Positions 32,019 to 40,473 of a DNA stretch of 64,000 bases are shown here, piece by piece. A program made the position numbers and the translations under genes. Numbering within the stretch: position 1 is the first letter of the stretch; every line of letters starts with the position of its first letter. Source of the DNA: Chryseobacterium angstadtii (GTDB lineage: Bacteria; Bacteroidota; Bacteroidia; Flavobacteriales; Weeksellaceae). The stretch lies in contig NZ_LFND01000001.1 in assembly GCF_001045465.1 (NCBI RefSeq), forward strand, positions 620,001 to 684,000, written 5' to 3'. Below the pieces are notes generated by a model that searched no databases, had not been told where the DNA came from, and was given only the letters and a program-made list of their open reading frames with translations.

Positions 32019-32860
32019 TGAAGAGAAAATTTATTCCCGGCACCGAATGGCTGTATCTGAAAATATATACCGGTGTAAAAACGGCTGATATTATTCTGGA
32101 GGAAGCCATAACTCCTTTAACCGAAGCTCTTCAGGAAAGAAATCTGATTGCAGAATGGTTCTTTATCCGGTATCTGGACCCGAAACCTCACATCCGTTTA
32201 AGATTCAGACTCCACAGTGTCACAGACCATAATTCCGTGACTGAACTGATCAACAAAGCCTTGCAGAGCTATCTGGAAAGCGGCGAGATTTCATTAATAC
32301 TGCATGATACCTATACAAGGGAAATTGAGCGTTATGGAGAAAATACAATAGAAGATGCTGAAAAATTATTTCATAGCAACAGTGAGCTTTCTTCGCAGTG
32401 TCTGCATTTTGACGATGAACAAAAAATCATTATCAGTCTTTTTCTGATCGACACCTACTTAACAACACTAGGACTAAATATTCAGGAAAAACTGGACTGG
32501 ATTAAAGATTTCAACGAAGATTTTAAAGCTGAATTTAATGCAGATAAAGTTCTCAACAGCCAACTTGATAAAAAATACCGGGAATTGAAGCCTCAGTTTC
32601 TGAATTTTAACTCCTCTGATGAATATGTAAGCGAAAGAGAATTTATTATTTTAAACATTGAAAAAGACCGGGCTGTATTGGAACATATTCAACATCACGA
32701 CAAAAACCAATCTCTGGGAATGCCTCTGAGAATATTTTTCCAGAGTATTTTCCACCTGAATATCAACAGGATTTTCGTTTCCAGCCAAAGGACATTTGAA
32801 ATGATTATCTACGACTATCTGTTGAGGTATTATAAAACGAATTTCTGGATTGGTAAATAA
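32015..32860 (+). CDS. LanB C-terminal (elimination) domain protein, SpaB_C type
   Basis: 281 residues. Opening PGTEWLYLKIYTG and WFFIRYLDPKPHIRLRFR are typical of the thiopeptide-type bacteriocin biosynthesis / SpaB C-terminal domain, which removes glutamate to leave dehydroamino acids. The DTYTREIERYG segment is also typical. It overlaps the LanB N-part by four bases, so both are made together in the cytoplasm. Confidence 0.9.
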   Translation: MMKRKFIPGTEWLYLKIYTGVKTADIILEEAITPLTEALQERNLIAEWFFIRYLDPKPHIRLRFRLHSVTDHNSVTELINKALQSYLESGEISLILHDTYTREIERYGENTIEDAEKLFHSNSELSSQCLHFDDEQKIIISLFLIDTYLTTLGLNIQEKLDWIKDFNEDFKAEFNADKVLNSQLDKKYRELKPQFLNFNSSDEYVSEREFIILNIEKDRAVLEHIQHHDKNQSLGMPLRIFFQSIFHLNINRIFVSSQRTFEMIIYDYLLRYYKTNFWIGK

Positions 32861-33299
32861 ATTACTCATTCGAAGAACTCCAATTACTGAGTCTAAAAAA
32901 TAAATTTCTCCTTCAAATTCTTCGAAAATAATTTGCTGATTCCTGTGTAAATTATACAATCCGCTTTGGGTTATACTTATCTTTTAATAAAGTCAGTGGC
33001 ATTTCTTCAAATGTCCCTTCATTTCGCTTGTTTATTGGAAGAATCTAAAGCATCCACTACAAATTGTTGAAAATCAATCCATAAGCAGGATCTAAATAAA
33101 GATAATCTGCTGGAAAATATCTTTTAGAAACAGTGGAAATACCGGAATATTTAAGGTGTTTTTCCTTTCCCTGCCTTTTATGTTATATGGATATTTGATA
33201 GATGATAAGCCATGAAAATATTTTGATTTTCAAAACCATGTATCCTGACAATTTTGGAACTGAGTAAGCTTTTGCTGAGTTGTCAGAGGTGAAATTGAG
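32861..33299. other. Gene-poor gap with a possible decayed minus-strand gene
   Basis: No intact gene. On the minus strand between about 33185 and 32890 protein-like pieces lie in different frames: YFPADYLYLDPAYGLIFNN, then FVVDALDSSNKQAK, then LPINKRNEGTFEEMPLTLL. This suggests a frameshifted remnant of one small gene, not recognised. The last 100 bases contain AAATATTTTGA, a possible partial promoter of the next gene. Confidence 0.3.
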
Positions 33300-36155
33300 A
33301 TGCAAAATTCTAACAAACTAAAAACAAAAGCCATGTCAGAACTATTAAAAATCTTTACAAAAAGGCCGGTAGAGCTTCTGAGCGCCAGCGATATTCAATC
33401 CTTTGGAATACAGTCACATCCCGAAAATTATCAATCGGAAAGGTTTAAAAACTGGAAAAAACTATGCAAAGAAAACAATAAGACTCAGTTAAGTCTGGAA
33501 ATAAAGGAGTTCTTACAAGGCCGGGAATCTATCAAAAAGATGGAGGATCTGGGGAAAGAATGGACCAAAGCTATAACCGATTTTAGGTTATTGGGAAACA
33601 AAATTGATAAAAACAAAGCTTTCAGTATTATTAAGGAAGCAAGACTGGATATTGTTTTTGAAAAAGAGAAAAGCCTCTATTTTTTACAGCGAACGGCCCT
33701 TGCTGATACCATTTTATCTTTGGTTCAGGTAAAAAACCTGCGCTACCCTACCAACATAGACTACCTCTCCATTCTTGCACAAATGGACTTTGTGGACAAG
33801 TATTACAAAGATAATATGAGCTTGCCTGATAAGAATATCTCCAGATATTTTGAGAGACGCGTCTTAATTCCGTCATGCTTTTCAAAACTGGATCAATGTG
33901 ATACGGAAAGACATTCTGAATTTCCTTTTCTGGAGGTTGGAAACCCATTACTAGAAACTAAAATCCCAGGATGTATCAATGACAAATGCAGTTGTAAACC
34001 CAATAATAATTGTGTTCCGCAAAGCAAGTGTTGCGCCAGGCCAAGAATTGATATTATCGACTTAATGGTCGTGAAAGATTACACCAAATGCTATCAGGCA
34101 GGAGATTTATCCTATATAAAAAATGTATTGGAAGGTGAAGAGTTGACAACTAAGCACAGACGTTTTGAAAAAACAGAAGAGTATACCGAAACCGAAGAAG
34201 AAATAAAACAGTTTGAAGAAAAATACCTCCAGACTGAGGATAAAGCTTCTCTGCAAAAAGAAGTAGAAAATATAGTGAAGCAGGATTCCGCTTTTGAGGC
34301 AGGAGTTACTGCCAATGCAGACTGGGGAACCTATAAAATACAGGCAGACTCCAAATACAGCACCAACCAGTCGAAATCACTGACGAATAAAGAAATCATC
34401 AATACTTCAAGAGGAGTTATAGATCAGGCTACTAAAAGGGTAGAAGAAAAAGTAAGAACGCTAACTTTCACCCGAAGAATTTTTGAAACAGAAGAAACCA
34501 ATGAACATTCTTTTAATAATGTAAATGGAGCCAACATTTCGGGACAATATTTATATGTCAATAAATTATCCAGAGCCCAGGTGTACAACTACGGAAGAAA
34601 AGCGGTTATAGAACTTACATTGCCGGAACCTGCAGCTTTGTATAAAAAGCTTTTTGAGTCTGATTTCCAGGGCGTCTTGCCTGTAAAGCCTGCTGCCCTT
34701 GATGTAACAGCCCCAATGATCACCCCTGAAAATTATAAATCTTTAATTTCCAAATACAATCTGAAAGATGTTCCCGCTCCACCCAATTTTTTTATAGAAA
34801 TAACTGTTCCTCTGGAAGGAGAACCGGGAGATCCTAAGGGAAAAAATAATAAATCCGGTTCCTGGACCTCTTCATTTCCGTGTATCATTCCGGCCAACTA
34901 CGCAGGAATCAGTATGCGGGTGGTAAATATCCGTCTTAATTATAATGAAGGCGGAGGAGTATCTATTAATGCCAGTTTAGGGCCCAACGGAGACAGCATG
35001 TGGCATCAGGACGGAGGGCTGAACAATCTGGGGAATGTTGTTTCCCTTCCTGCTATCGAAGGGAATCATTCTGTGAATGTACATGCCTGGGATGTTACCA
35101 ATTTCAAATGGGACCTGATTGTAAGATGTAAATTAAAAGATGAGGCTAAAGAACAATGGCAAACATCTGTTTTCTCCAAAATTACAGAAGTGTATGATAA
35201 GGCAATGGAGAAATACAATAAAGAGTGGGCAGATTACCAGAAAGCCAAAGAAGAATTCGACAAAAAAGAGGAAGAACTGAAAAGGGAACGGTATAACCAA
35301 AATCCTTTTATTCACAGAGAAATTGAGAAAATAGAATTGAAAAGAATGGTGATCAGTTATATATCCTGCCAGTTTTTCGACGGATTTGATGCGATGAAAA
35401 ATAGAGTTGAACCTTGCGGGCATCCTCAAATGAACATCAAAGAAGCAGAACAGCAGGGGAATTTTATTCAGTTTTTTGAACAGGCTTTCAACTGGAACCT
35501 GATGATCTATATTTTCTACCCTTATTTTTGGGGCAAGAAATGCAGCTGGGCAGATCAGATGAAAGAAGAATCCAATGATTTGATTTTTAAAAAATTTTTA
35601 GAGGCAGGAAGCTGTAGAGTACTGGTTCCGATCAGGGACGGTTATTTTGATTATGTTTCTTATTTTCTGTCTTCAGGAGAAATCTGGGGAGGTACAGGTA
35701 TTCCGCCATTGCCTAACGATCCGCATTATGTTTCCATTGCTCAGGAAATCAAAGAACAGAAAGAAAATTTCTATTCAGACAGAGAAGGAAGTCTTACCGT
35801 AACCAATGCATCCAATACAGTAGTGCTGAACAATAGTGATTATTACTGGGATTATGGTACATCCACGGCAAGCAGCCTCAAGATCAATGCAGATACAGAC
35901 AGAGAAATCATCATAGACTGTAAAGTATACAGAATCGTAAATATTGTGGAAGATACTTCGGTTTCTGCTCATACTTCATGGATCATTACTCTGGAAAGAA
36001 ATTATGAAGCCGCTACAGCTACTGATCTGAAATGGTCTACAGGAGCCATTTTTGTAGGAGCACCCTGGGAATTTGTAACGCCAACGACTTTAACTTTCCT
36101 AAGGGATAAATCCAAGTGTCTGCCATGCTATCCTTTAAAAGACTGTAAAGAATAA
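33300..36155 (+). CDS. Large protein of unknown function with cysteine cluster and coiled coil
   Basis: 951 residues, no signal peptide. An N-terminal helical region is followed by a cysteine cluster (225, 230, 232, 238, 244, 245), then a charged segment (HRRFEKTEEYTETEEE, about 286-301) with a long helix, a beta-rich middle part, a Lys/Glu coiled coil near residues 630-670 and a C-terminal beta part ending CLPCYPLKDCKE. From memory the HRR...TEE pattern occurs in large uncharacterised bacterial proteins; I cannot name a family. Five bases separate it from the next gene, so they are a pair. It lies between two RiPP precursor genes, yet nothing links it to peptide modification. Confidence 0.85.
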   Translation: MQNSNKLKTKAMSELLKIFTKRPVELLSASDIQSFGIQSHPENYQSERFKNWKKLCKENNKTQLSLEIKEFLQGRESIKKMEDLGKEWTKAITDFRLLGNKIDKNKAFSIIKEARLDIVFEKEKSLYFLQRTALADTILSLVQVKNLRYPTNIDYLSILAQMDFVDKYYKDNMSLPDKNISRYFERRVLIPSCFSKLDQCDTERHSEFPFLEVGNPLLETKIPGCINDKCSCKPNNNCVPQSKCCARPRIDIIDLMVVKDYTKCYQAGDLSYIKNVLEGEELTTKHRRFEKTEEYTETEEEIKQFEEKYLQTEDKASLQKEVENIVKQDSAFEAGVTANADWGTYKIQADSKYSTNQSKSLTNKEIINTSRGVIDQATKRVEEKVRTLTFTRRIFETEETNEHSFNNVNGANISGQYLYVNKLSRAQVYNYGRKAVIELTLPEPAALYKKLFESDFQGVLPVKPAALDVTAPMITPENYKSLISKYNLKDVPAPPNFFIEITVPLEGEPGDPKGKNNKSGSWTSSFPCIIPANYAGISMRVVNIRLNYNEGGGVSINASLGPNGDSMWHQDGGLNNLGNVVSLPAIEGNHSVNVHAWDVTNFKWDLIVRCKLKDEAKEQWQTSVFSKITEVYDKAMEKYNKEWADYQKAKEEFDKKEEELKRERYNQNPFIHREIEKIELKRMVISYISCQFFDGFDAMKNRVEPCGHPQMNIKEAEQQGNFIQFFEQAFNWNLMIYIFYPYFWGKKCSWADQMKEESNDLIFKKFLEAGSCRVLVPIRDGYFDYVSYFLSSGEIWGGTGIPPLPNDPHYVSIAQEIKEQKENFYSDREGSLTVTNASNTVVLNNSDYYWDYGTSTASSLKINADTDREIIIDCKVYRIVNIVEDTSVSAHTSWIITLERNYEAATATDLKWSTGAIFVGAPWEFVTPTTLTFLRDKSKCLPCYPLKDCKE

Positions 36156-36160
36156 ATATC

Positions 36161-37153
36161 ATGGGCTACGAAACATTTGCCAACCCAAAAGGAGGGTATT
36201 CTGAACCGCTAAATGCAGCTCCGACGTATCAGACGACGCCTCAACCCAAACCCATGATTCCTCCGCCAAGAGGAACAGAAGGGGAATTTGTAGAGAAAAA
36301 AGTATATGAAGGCGTTGGAAAATTTCACGGAAATCATTTCAGAGGCTATTTCAGCTATATTGCCAACCCTTCCCATAGCCAGATTGTTGCGATGAACAAG
36401 TATTTATTCGATAATTTTTGTGCCGTATTTGCTCTTGCCAATGTGACGAAAGCAACTTTGGGAAAATATAAGTTTAAATCAAAATCAACTGTAGAATTTC
36501 AGATGGGGGGAACCATTACTCTGTTGGAAAAATTCCCCCAGCTGGAATTTATAGGCGGGCTCATTCATTCAGACTGGATTTCTATAGAAAAATCAGCAGA
36601 TTCTTTAAGTTTTTATGGTTCTACTCTGAAACGGGAATGGATTCATAAACAGGAACGTGAACTGTTTTCAGACTTAGGGAAAATTGCCGCGGCATTGAAT
36701 ATTATTGACGTGAAAAAAGCGTTCGAAATTGTACAAAATTTAATTGAGGCTAATCAACATCATTTTCTGGCAGGCAGAAGATCATGGGCCGTAGGGTTCG
36801 ACCGTTCTGTCAATCTATGGTTTATTGAGACCGTCGCTTTTGAAAGAAGCTCCGTCTGTGAATACAGTTTGCTGGATAAGTATGGAAATCTAAGGCAGAT
36901 GATCATGGATATATGGATCTATCAGATCAATAATTATTTCAGGGTTTTAAAAAATACCACAGGAATAATGGCTCATATTACAGGATTTCCGGCAAAAGTA
37001 AACGGGAAAGTGATCAGCGAATATGCAGATTACAATTACAGTAAAAATGTGTTGTATAAAATTATCGAAGAAAAATCGGCTCCGGTTTTACTGAATACGC
37101 CATGGTATTCGAAATGTCTGAGCAGGCACCCGGGACTTACCAAAGATTTATAA
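36161..37153 (+). CDS. Protein of unknown function paired with the 951-residue protein
   Basis: 330 residues. A Pro/Thr-rich N-terminus (TTPQPKPMIPPPRG) precedes a globular region with few landmarks (KFHGNHFRGYFSYIANPSHSQI, HHFLAGRRSWAVGFDRSVNLWFIETVAFER). No signal peptide, no membrane helix. I do not recognise it. It starts five bases after the large protein's stop and ends before a long hairpin. Confidence 0.8.
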   Translation: MGYETFANPKGGYSEPLNAAPTYQTTPQPKPMIPPPRGTEGEFVEKKVYEGVGKFHGNHFRGYFSYIANPSHSQIVAMNKYLFDNFCAVFALANVTKATLGKYKFKSKSTVEFQMGGTITLLEKFPQLEFIGGLIHSDWISIEKSADSLSFYGSTLKREWIHKQERELFSDLGKIAAALNIIDVKKAFEIVQNLIEANQHHFLAGRRSWAVGFDRSVNLWFIETVAFERSSVCEYSLLDKYGNLRQMIMDIWIYQINNYFRVLKNTTGIMAHITGFPAKVNGKVISEYADYNYSKNVLYKIIEEKSAPVLLNTPWYSKCLSRHPGLTKDL

Positions 37154-37479
37154 AGATTTTTGTCCCTATGAAGGTGAATAATCATCTTTATGAAATCTTG
37201 CACAACATAGATTGAATATCAACAGAGTGTATATTTGAATGGTCAAGAAAATAACGAATAAAGAATACATTTACTTTGGCTTGAGCAAGGTGCATTGCTT
37301 TTGAATGCTTTAAAGTGTAATATCCACTACTTGATCTAACACTCAAACTTTCAGATCAAGTAGTGGATATTGCAAACTAATCTAGAATTACTCCGGTATT
37401 CTTCACTTTTAGCCTGGAAATATATCAATTTAACTCGGTATTTAATTCCCAATAAGCTTTTTCATTTCTTAACAGAATC
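37154..37479. other. Convergent gap with a long hairpin
   Basis: No coding potential seen on either strand. The main content is the 22-bp inverted repeat at 37316-37374. Confidence 0.7.
37316..37374. repeat. 22-bp inverted repeat, long stem-loop
   Basis: Left arm begins TGTAATATCCACTACTTGAT, right arm ends ATCAAGTAGTGGATATTGCA. The inner 19 pairs are perfect, then one G-T pair, then two more pairs. Loop of 15 bases. No T tract on either side, so it is not a standard terminator. It could end convergent transcripts, be a small RNA, or be a remnant of a miniature element. Confidence 0.75.
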
Positions 37480-37707
37480 TTACTCGGGGTTTGCTAAGGA
37501 GTGGGAATGAGATTTGGAGCAACTGTCACAGCACCACTTAAGCCCCCCACCAGCAGCCGTTTGCGCATCTGACATACTAAGGCCGCATTGTGATATTTTC
37601 CAATCTGTCGTATGCCAGCAACAAGTACCTCCTCCCTGTATGCTTTTTAATTGCGATCTCGTAAGTACTTCATGTGTACCTAATTGTAATGTTCTTAATT
37701 TTTTCAT
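37480..37707 (-). CDS. GG-leader cysteine-rich peptide (bacteriocin/RiPP-like)
   Basis: 75 residues. Leader MKKLRTLQLGTHEVLTRSQL followed by KSIQGG gives a double-glycine cleavage site. The 48-residue core begins GTCCWHTTDW and carries six cysteines arranged CC, C, CC, C plus a Gly-Gly-Gly and a His/Ser-rich tail. Leaders of this kind (LTRSQLKSIxGG) are common in Bacteroidota and are cut by C39-type exporters. No modifying enzyme or exporter is adjacent, so it is an orphan precursor or belongs to the LanB locus. Confidence 0.78.
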   Translation of the reverse strand: MKKLRTLQLGTHEVLTRSQLKSIQGGGTCCWHTTDWKISQCGLSMSDAQTAAGGGLKWCCDSCSKSHSHSLANPE

Positions 37708-38205
37708 GATTAATAAATTTTATTTGATTATGTAAATTGTTTTACTATTTACAATGAAGTTACTATTCTTTGAGTAGACACATAGCTCCCCTATATATTC
37801 CTTCAATTTAAAGCGAGATAGGCAGCAGTTCCGGAATTTCTACAGTAGGTATGTAGATGACATAAGCAATCAATTCTGAGGATGCCTTTGTATTGTTTTT
37901 TAGAGATTTTTTTACAAAATGAAACTCTTAAACTTACTGTCAATTCTTGTAAAAATAAACAATTAAAATTCATAATAAAATACCCCATATGGGTTATTTT
38001 ATGACATTCTGCATCTAAATAAGTTGTAGTATAGAAGAAAATTAATTTTCAGTACTTTATTACAAAACACAATTTTATAAATACAAATGATAAATGAAAA
38101 AATATATTATTCTTTTAAGCACCTTGTTAAATATAATTATCAAAACCTAAATATTATCAGCCTGCGGAATGAATTTTTACTATGATTTTGCAGTACATTT
38201 GAGAT
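37708..38205. other. Gene-free gap
   Basis: About 500 bases of AT-rich DNA. A 61-codon minus-strand frame (37803-37988) has a Cys-containing end but no leader glycine pair and no credible start; it may be noise or a decayed precursor. The last 15 bases carry the haemoglobin promoter box. Confidence 0.5.
38194..38201 (+). promoter_or_regulatory. -7 box TACATTTG, likely leaderless transcript
   Basis: Perfect TAnnTTTG only four bases before the haemoglobin ATG, so the transcript would start at or close to the start codon. Confidence 0.5.
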
Positions 38206-38586
38206 ATGAAAAAATTGGAATCAAGAGAGGACATTGAGCATCTCGTCAATTCATTTTATGCGAAAGTAGTTAAAGATGAGACGATTGGATTTTTCTTTAA
38301 TGATGTTGCGAAAGTAGACTGGGACAAGCACCTTCCTAAAATGTATTCATTCTGGGAATCTGTTCTGTTCGGACAGATGAGCTACAAAGGAAATCCAATG
38401 GGTGTTCATTTTCCGATTAACGAAATCAAAGCTATGGAACAGAAACATTTTGACCGATGGCTTGAACTGTGGAGAACCACCATTGAAGAGAATTTTGCCG
38501 GAGAAAATGCCGATATGGCCATTTACAAATCCGAGAATATTGCCAAACTAATGGCTTTTAAAATGGAACTGGCCAGAAGACTGTGA
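38206..38586 (+). CDS. Group III truncated haemoglobin
   Basis: 126 residues, typical size. The 2/2 globin fold is indicated by FYAKVVKDETIGFFF, MYSFWESVLFG and KHFDRWLELW, in which His81 is the probable proximal haem ligand. His68 (VHFP) is a second conserved histidine. Group III truncated haemoglobins bind O2 or NO; roles in detoxification or microaerobic respiration are proposed. Cytoplasmic, single-gene unit. Confidence 0.92.
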   Translation: MKKLESREDIEHLVNSFYAKVVKDETIGFFFNDVAKVDWDKHLPKMYSFWESVLFGQMSYKGNPMGVHFPINEIKAMEQKHFDRWLELWRTTIEENFAGENADMAIYKSENIAKLMAFKMELARRL

Positions 38587-38646
38587 TTTTTTGTAAAAAG
38601 TCGAATAGGCAAAAGGGCAAATTTGCTTTTTAGTGTTTAAGCTTTT

Positions 38647-39717
38647 CTAAGGAACTATTACCGTAAAGATATAGGCTGCAAGATTCACCAATAAAACGGT
38701 TCCATAGAGGATATTGGTTTTTCCGCGGCTGAGAGAAAGCATAACAATAAATACCGACAGGGAAAGCAGGATAATATCTTTTTTATCAAGACCCAATACC
38801 AGCGGAATATCGTACATGATGCATACGGTAGACACTGCCGGAATTGTTAAGCCTATACTGGCCAGCGCAGATCCCAATGCGAGATTTAAACTGGATTGAA
38901 TCTGATTACTTCTTGCAGCACGGATAGCCGCCACCCCTTCAGGAAGAAGCACCACTCCAGCAATGATAACTCCCACCAGAGACTTAGGAGCGCCAATACT
39001 CTGTACCATATCTTCAATGGTTCCCGAAAGCCCTTTAGCCATTAATACAACAATGACAAGGCATACGACAAGAAAACCAAAGCTTACCAGGGTTTTTTGC
39101 AATGAAGGAATATAATGTTCTTCCGGATGCTCGTCCGGAACGATGAAGTAACTTCTGTGACGCACTGTCTGAACCATCAGGAATACACCATAGATGACAA
39201 GACAGGCAATAGAAATAAAGATAAGCTGGGCTTCGTTATAGAAAGGCCCGTTCACACTTGAAGTAAAATTGGGAAGAACCAGGGTAAGCACCAAAATAGA
39301 AACAATACTTACCAGATAAGTAGTGGCAGAAGTTCTTGCAAAGAACTGTTCATGGTATTTTACGCCACCTACCAGGATACAAATCCCCAAAATTCCGTTC
39401 AGGATAATCATGACGGCAGCAAAAACGGTATCTCTGGCCAGCGTGATCGCCTGATCTCCGCCGGCCACCATGAGCGAGATGATGAGCGCAACTTCAATGA
39501 TCGTGATACAAAGGGCAAGGATAATGGTTCCGAAAGGCTCCCCTACTTTATGAGCCACCATTTCTGCGTGATGTACTGCGGATAAGACACTTCCGGTGAG
39601 CAGAATCCCTGCAATAATATCATAGAAAACCCCGCTTCCCATCAGTCCGGAAAAATAATATCCTACCGCCAGAACAGGAAAAATATACGTATAATGTAAA
39701 AGTTCTTTTAATCTCAT
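38647..39717 (-). CDS. Calcium/proton antiporter of the cation exchanger family (ChaA-like)
   Basis: 356 residues with about eleven membrane helices. The two inverted repeat motifs of CaCA exchangers are visible: GEPFGTIILALCITIIEVALI in the first half and GVVLLPEGVAAIRAARSN with LALGSALASIGLTIP in the second. It would export Ca2+ (or Na+/K+) in exchange for protons at the inner membrane. It converges with the haemoglobin gene; a short GCAAATTTGC palindrome lies between. Confidence 0.9.
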   Translation of the reverse strand: MRLKELLHYTYIFPVLAVGYYFSGLMGSGVFYDIIAGILLTGSVLSAVHHAEMVAHKVGEPFGTIILALCITIIEVALIISLMVAGGDQAITLARDTVFAAVMIILNGILGICILVGGVKYHEQFFARTSATTYLVSIVSILVLTLVLPNFTSSVNGPFYNEAQLIFISIACLVIYGVFLMVQTVRHRSYFIVPDEHPEEHYIPSLQKTLVSFGFLVVCLVIVVLMAKGLSGTIEDMVQSIGAPKSLVGVIIAGVVLLPEGVAAIRAARSNQIQSSLNLALGSALASIGLTIPAVSTVCIMYDIPLVLGLDKKDIILLSLSVFIVMLSLSRGKTNILYGTVLLVNLAAYIFTVIVP

Positions 39718-40103
39718 AAAGTGACTACAAAATACAAAAAATCTATGATGTTTTAAATATCAAAAGAAAATATTAATAATATTTTAATGTCGTAAAGCAG
39801 GAAATCAGAAGGGAGAAATTATTCCAGTGATAAAGAATAAATACTACCTTTTTTACTTTTAAATCCTACTCTATTAATTTTTAGGCTGAGGTAAAGGCTA
39901 AGACTAAGGAATGTCAATGGTCAATTTTGCTACGCAAGTGAAGTGTGAAACGTTCCAATCCTGCACCTCGCAATTCGTATCCCGAAACCCTCAAACTCTC
40001 CGGCTCTCAAACCCGTATCCCGTACCCTAAAATCCTCCGACTCTCAAACCCTCAAACTCTCAAACCTGTATCTCATAACTTCCCTCTCCCATCTTCCCTT
40101 CTC
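39718..40103. other. Gap with CCCTCAAA-type repeats
   Basis: No gene. From about 39950 to 40085 there are imperfect copies of CCCTCAAACTCTC and CGTATCCCG. This is the same repeat style as at 2650-2705 and is absent from coding DNA here. The first half is plain AT-rich sequence. Confidence 0.55.
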
Positions 40104-40442
40104 TTAGTGAATCCAAAGGTTAAAATCCAGAAAATCCGTCAGCATATGAAACAAAAGCCCAACGGCAATAATTCTTATGTTTCCTTTAAAAAACAGCAGC
40201 AAAAAATACACCGCAATGGCATAATAGGAATGTAAAATATGTAATCCGATGCTATTTCTTGACGGATCGAAAATAGGATTGGCAAAAAGATGATCCAGAT
40301 CTACAAGCATCGTTGCCAGCATAATGAAGTAAGCTTTTTTCCAGTTTTCGCGAAAAAAGATCAGGGCGATAAAAACCGGAAAAACCAGATGTAAAAAATA
40401 ATGGGTGCCTGTTTTCAGCAATGCAATTTCGGATGGGCTCAT
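40104..40442 (-). CDS. DUF6122-type small membrane protein
   Basis: 112 residues with about four membrane helices and conserved HYFLHLVFPVFIAL, MLVDLDHLFANPIFDP and LHILHSYYAI. The aspartates and histidines in the second and third motifs resemble a membrane-embedded metal site of the metal-dependent-hydrolase (YdjM-like) type. Function unknown. Low-complexity repeats lie just beyond its 3' end. Confidence 0.82.
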   Translation of the reverse strand: MSPSEIALLKTGTHYFLHLVFPVFIALIFFRENWKKAYFIMLATMLVDLDHLFANPIFDPSRNSIGLHILHSYYAIAVYFLLLFFKGNIRIIAVGLLFHMLTDFLDFNLWIH

Positions 40443-40473
40443 TCAATACATATTTATTTTAGAATTGAAGATT

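Noticed and set aside
33300..36155. Cysteine cluster CSCKPNNNCVPQSKCC as a hidden RiPP core
   Set aside because: It is inside a long continuous protein with no leader or cleavage signal before it; more likely a metal or disulfide site.
37803..37988. 61-codon frame with Cys-rich end in the gap before the haemoglobin gene
   Set aside because: Leader-like KKISKKQYKGIL is suggestive, but no glycine pair follows, the start is poor and no promoter is evident. Possibly a decayed precursor; not listed as a gene.
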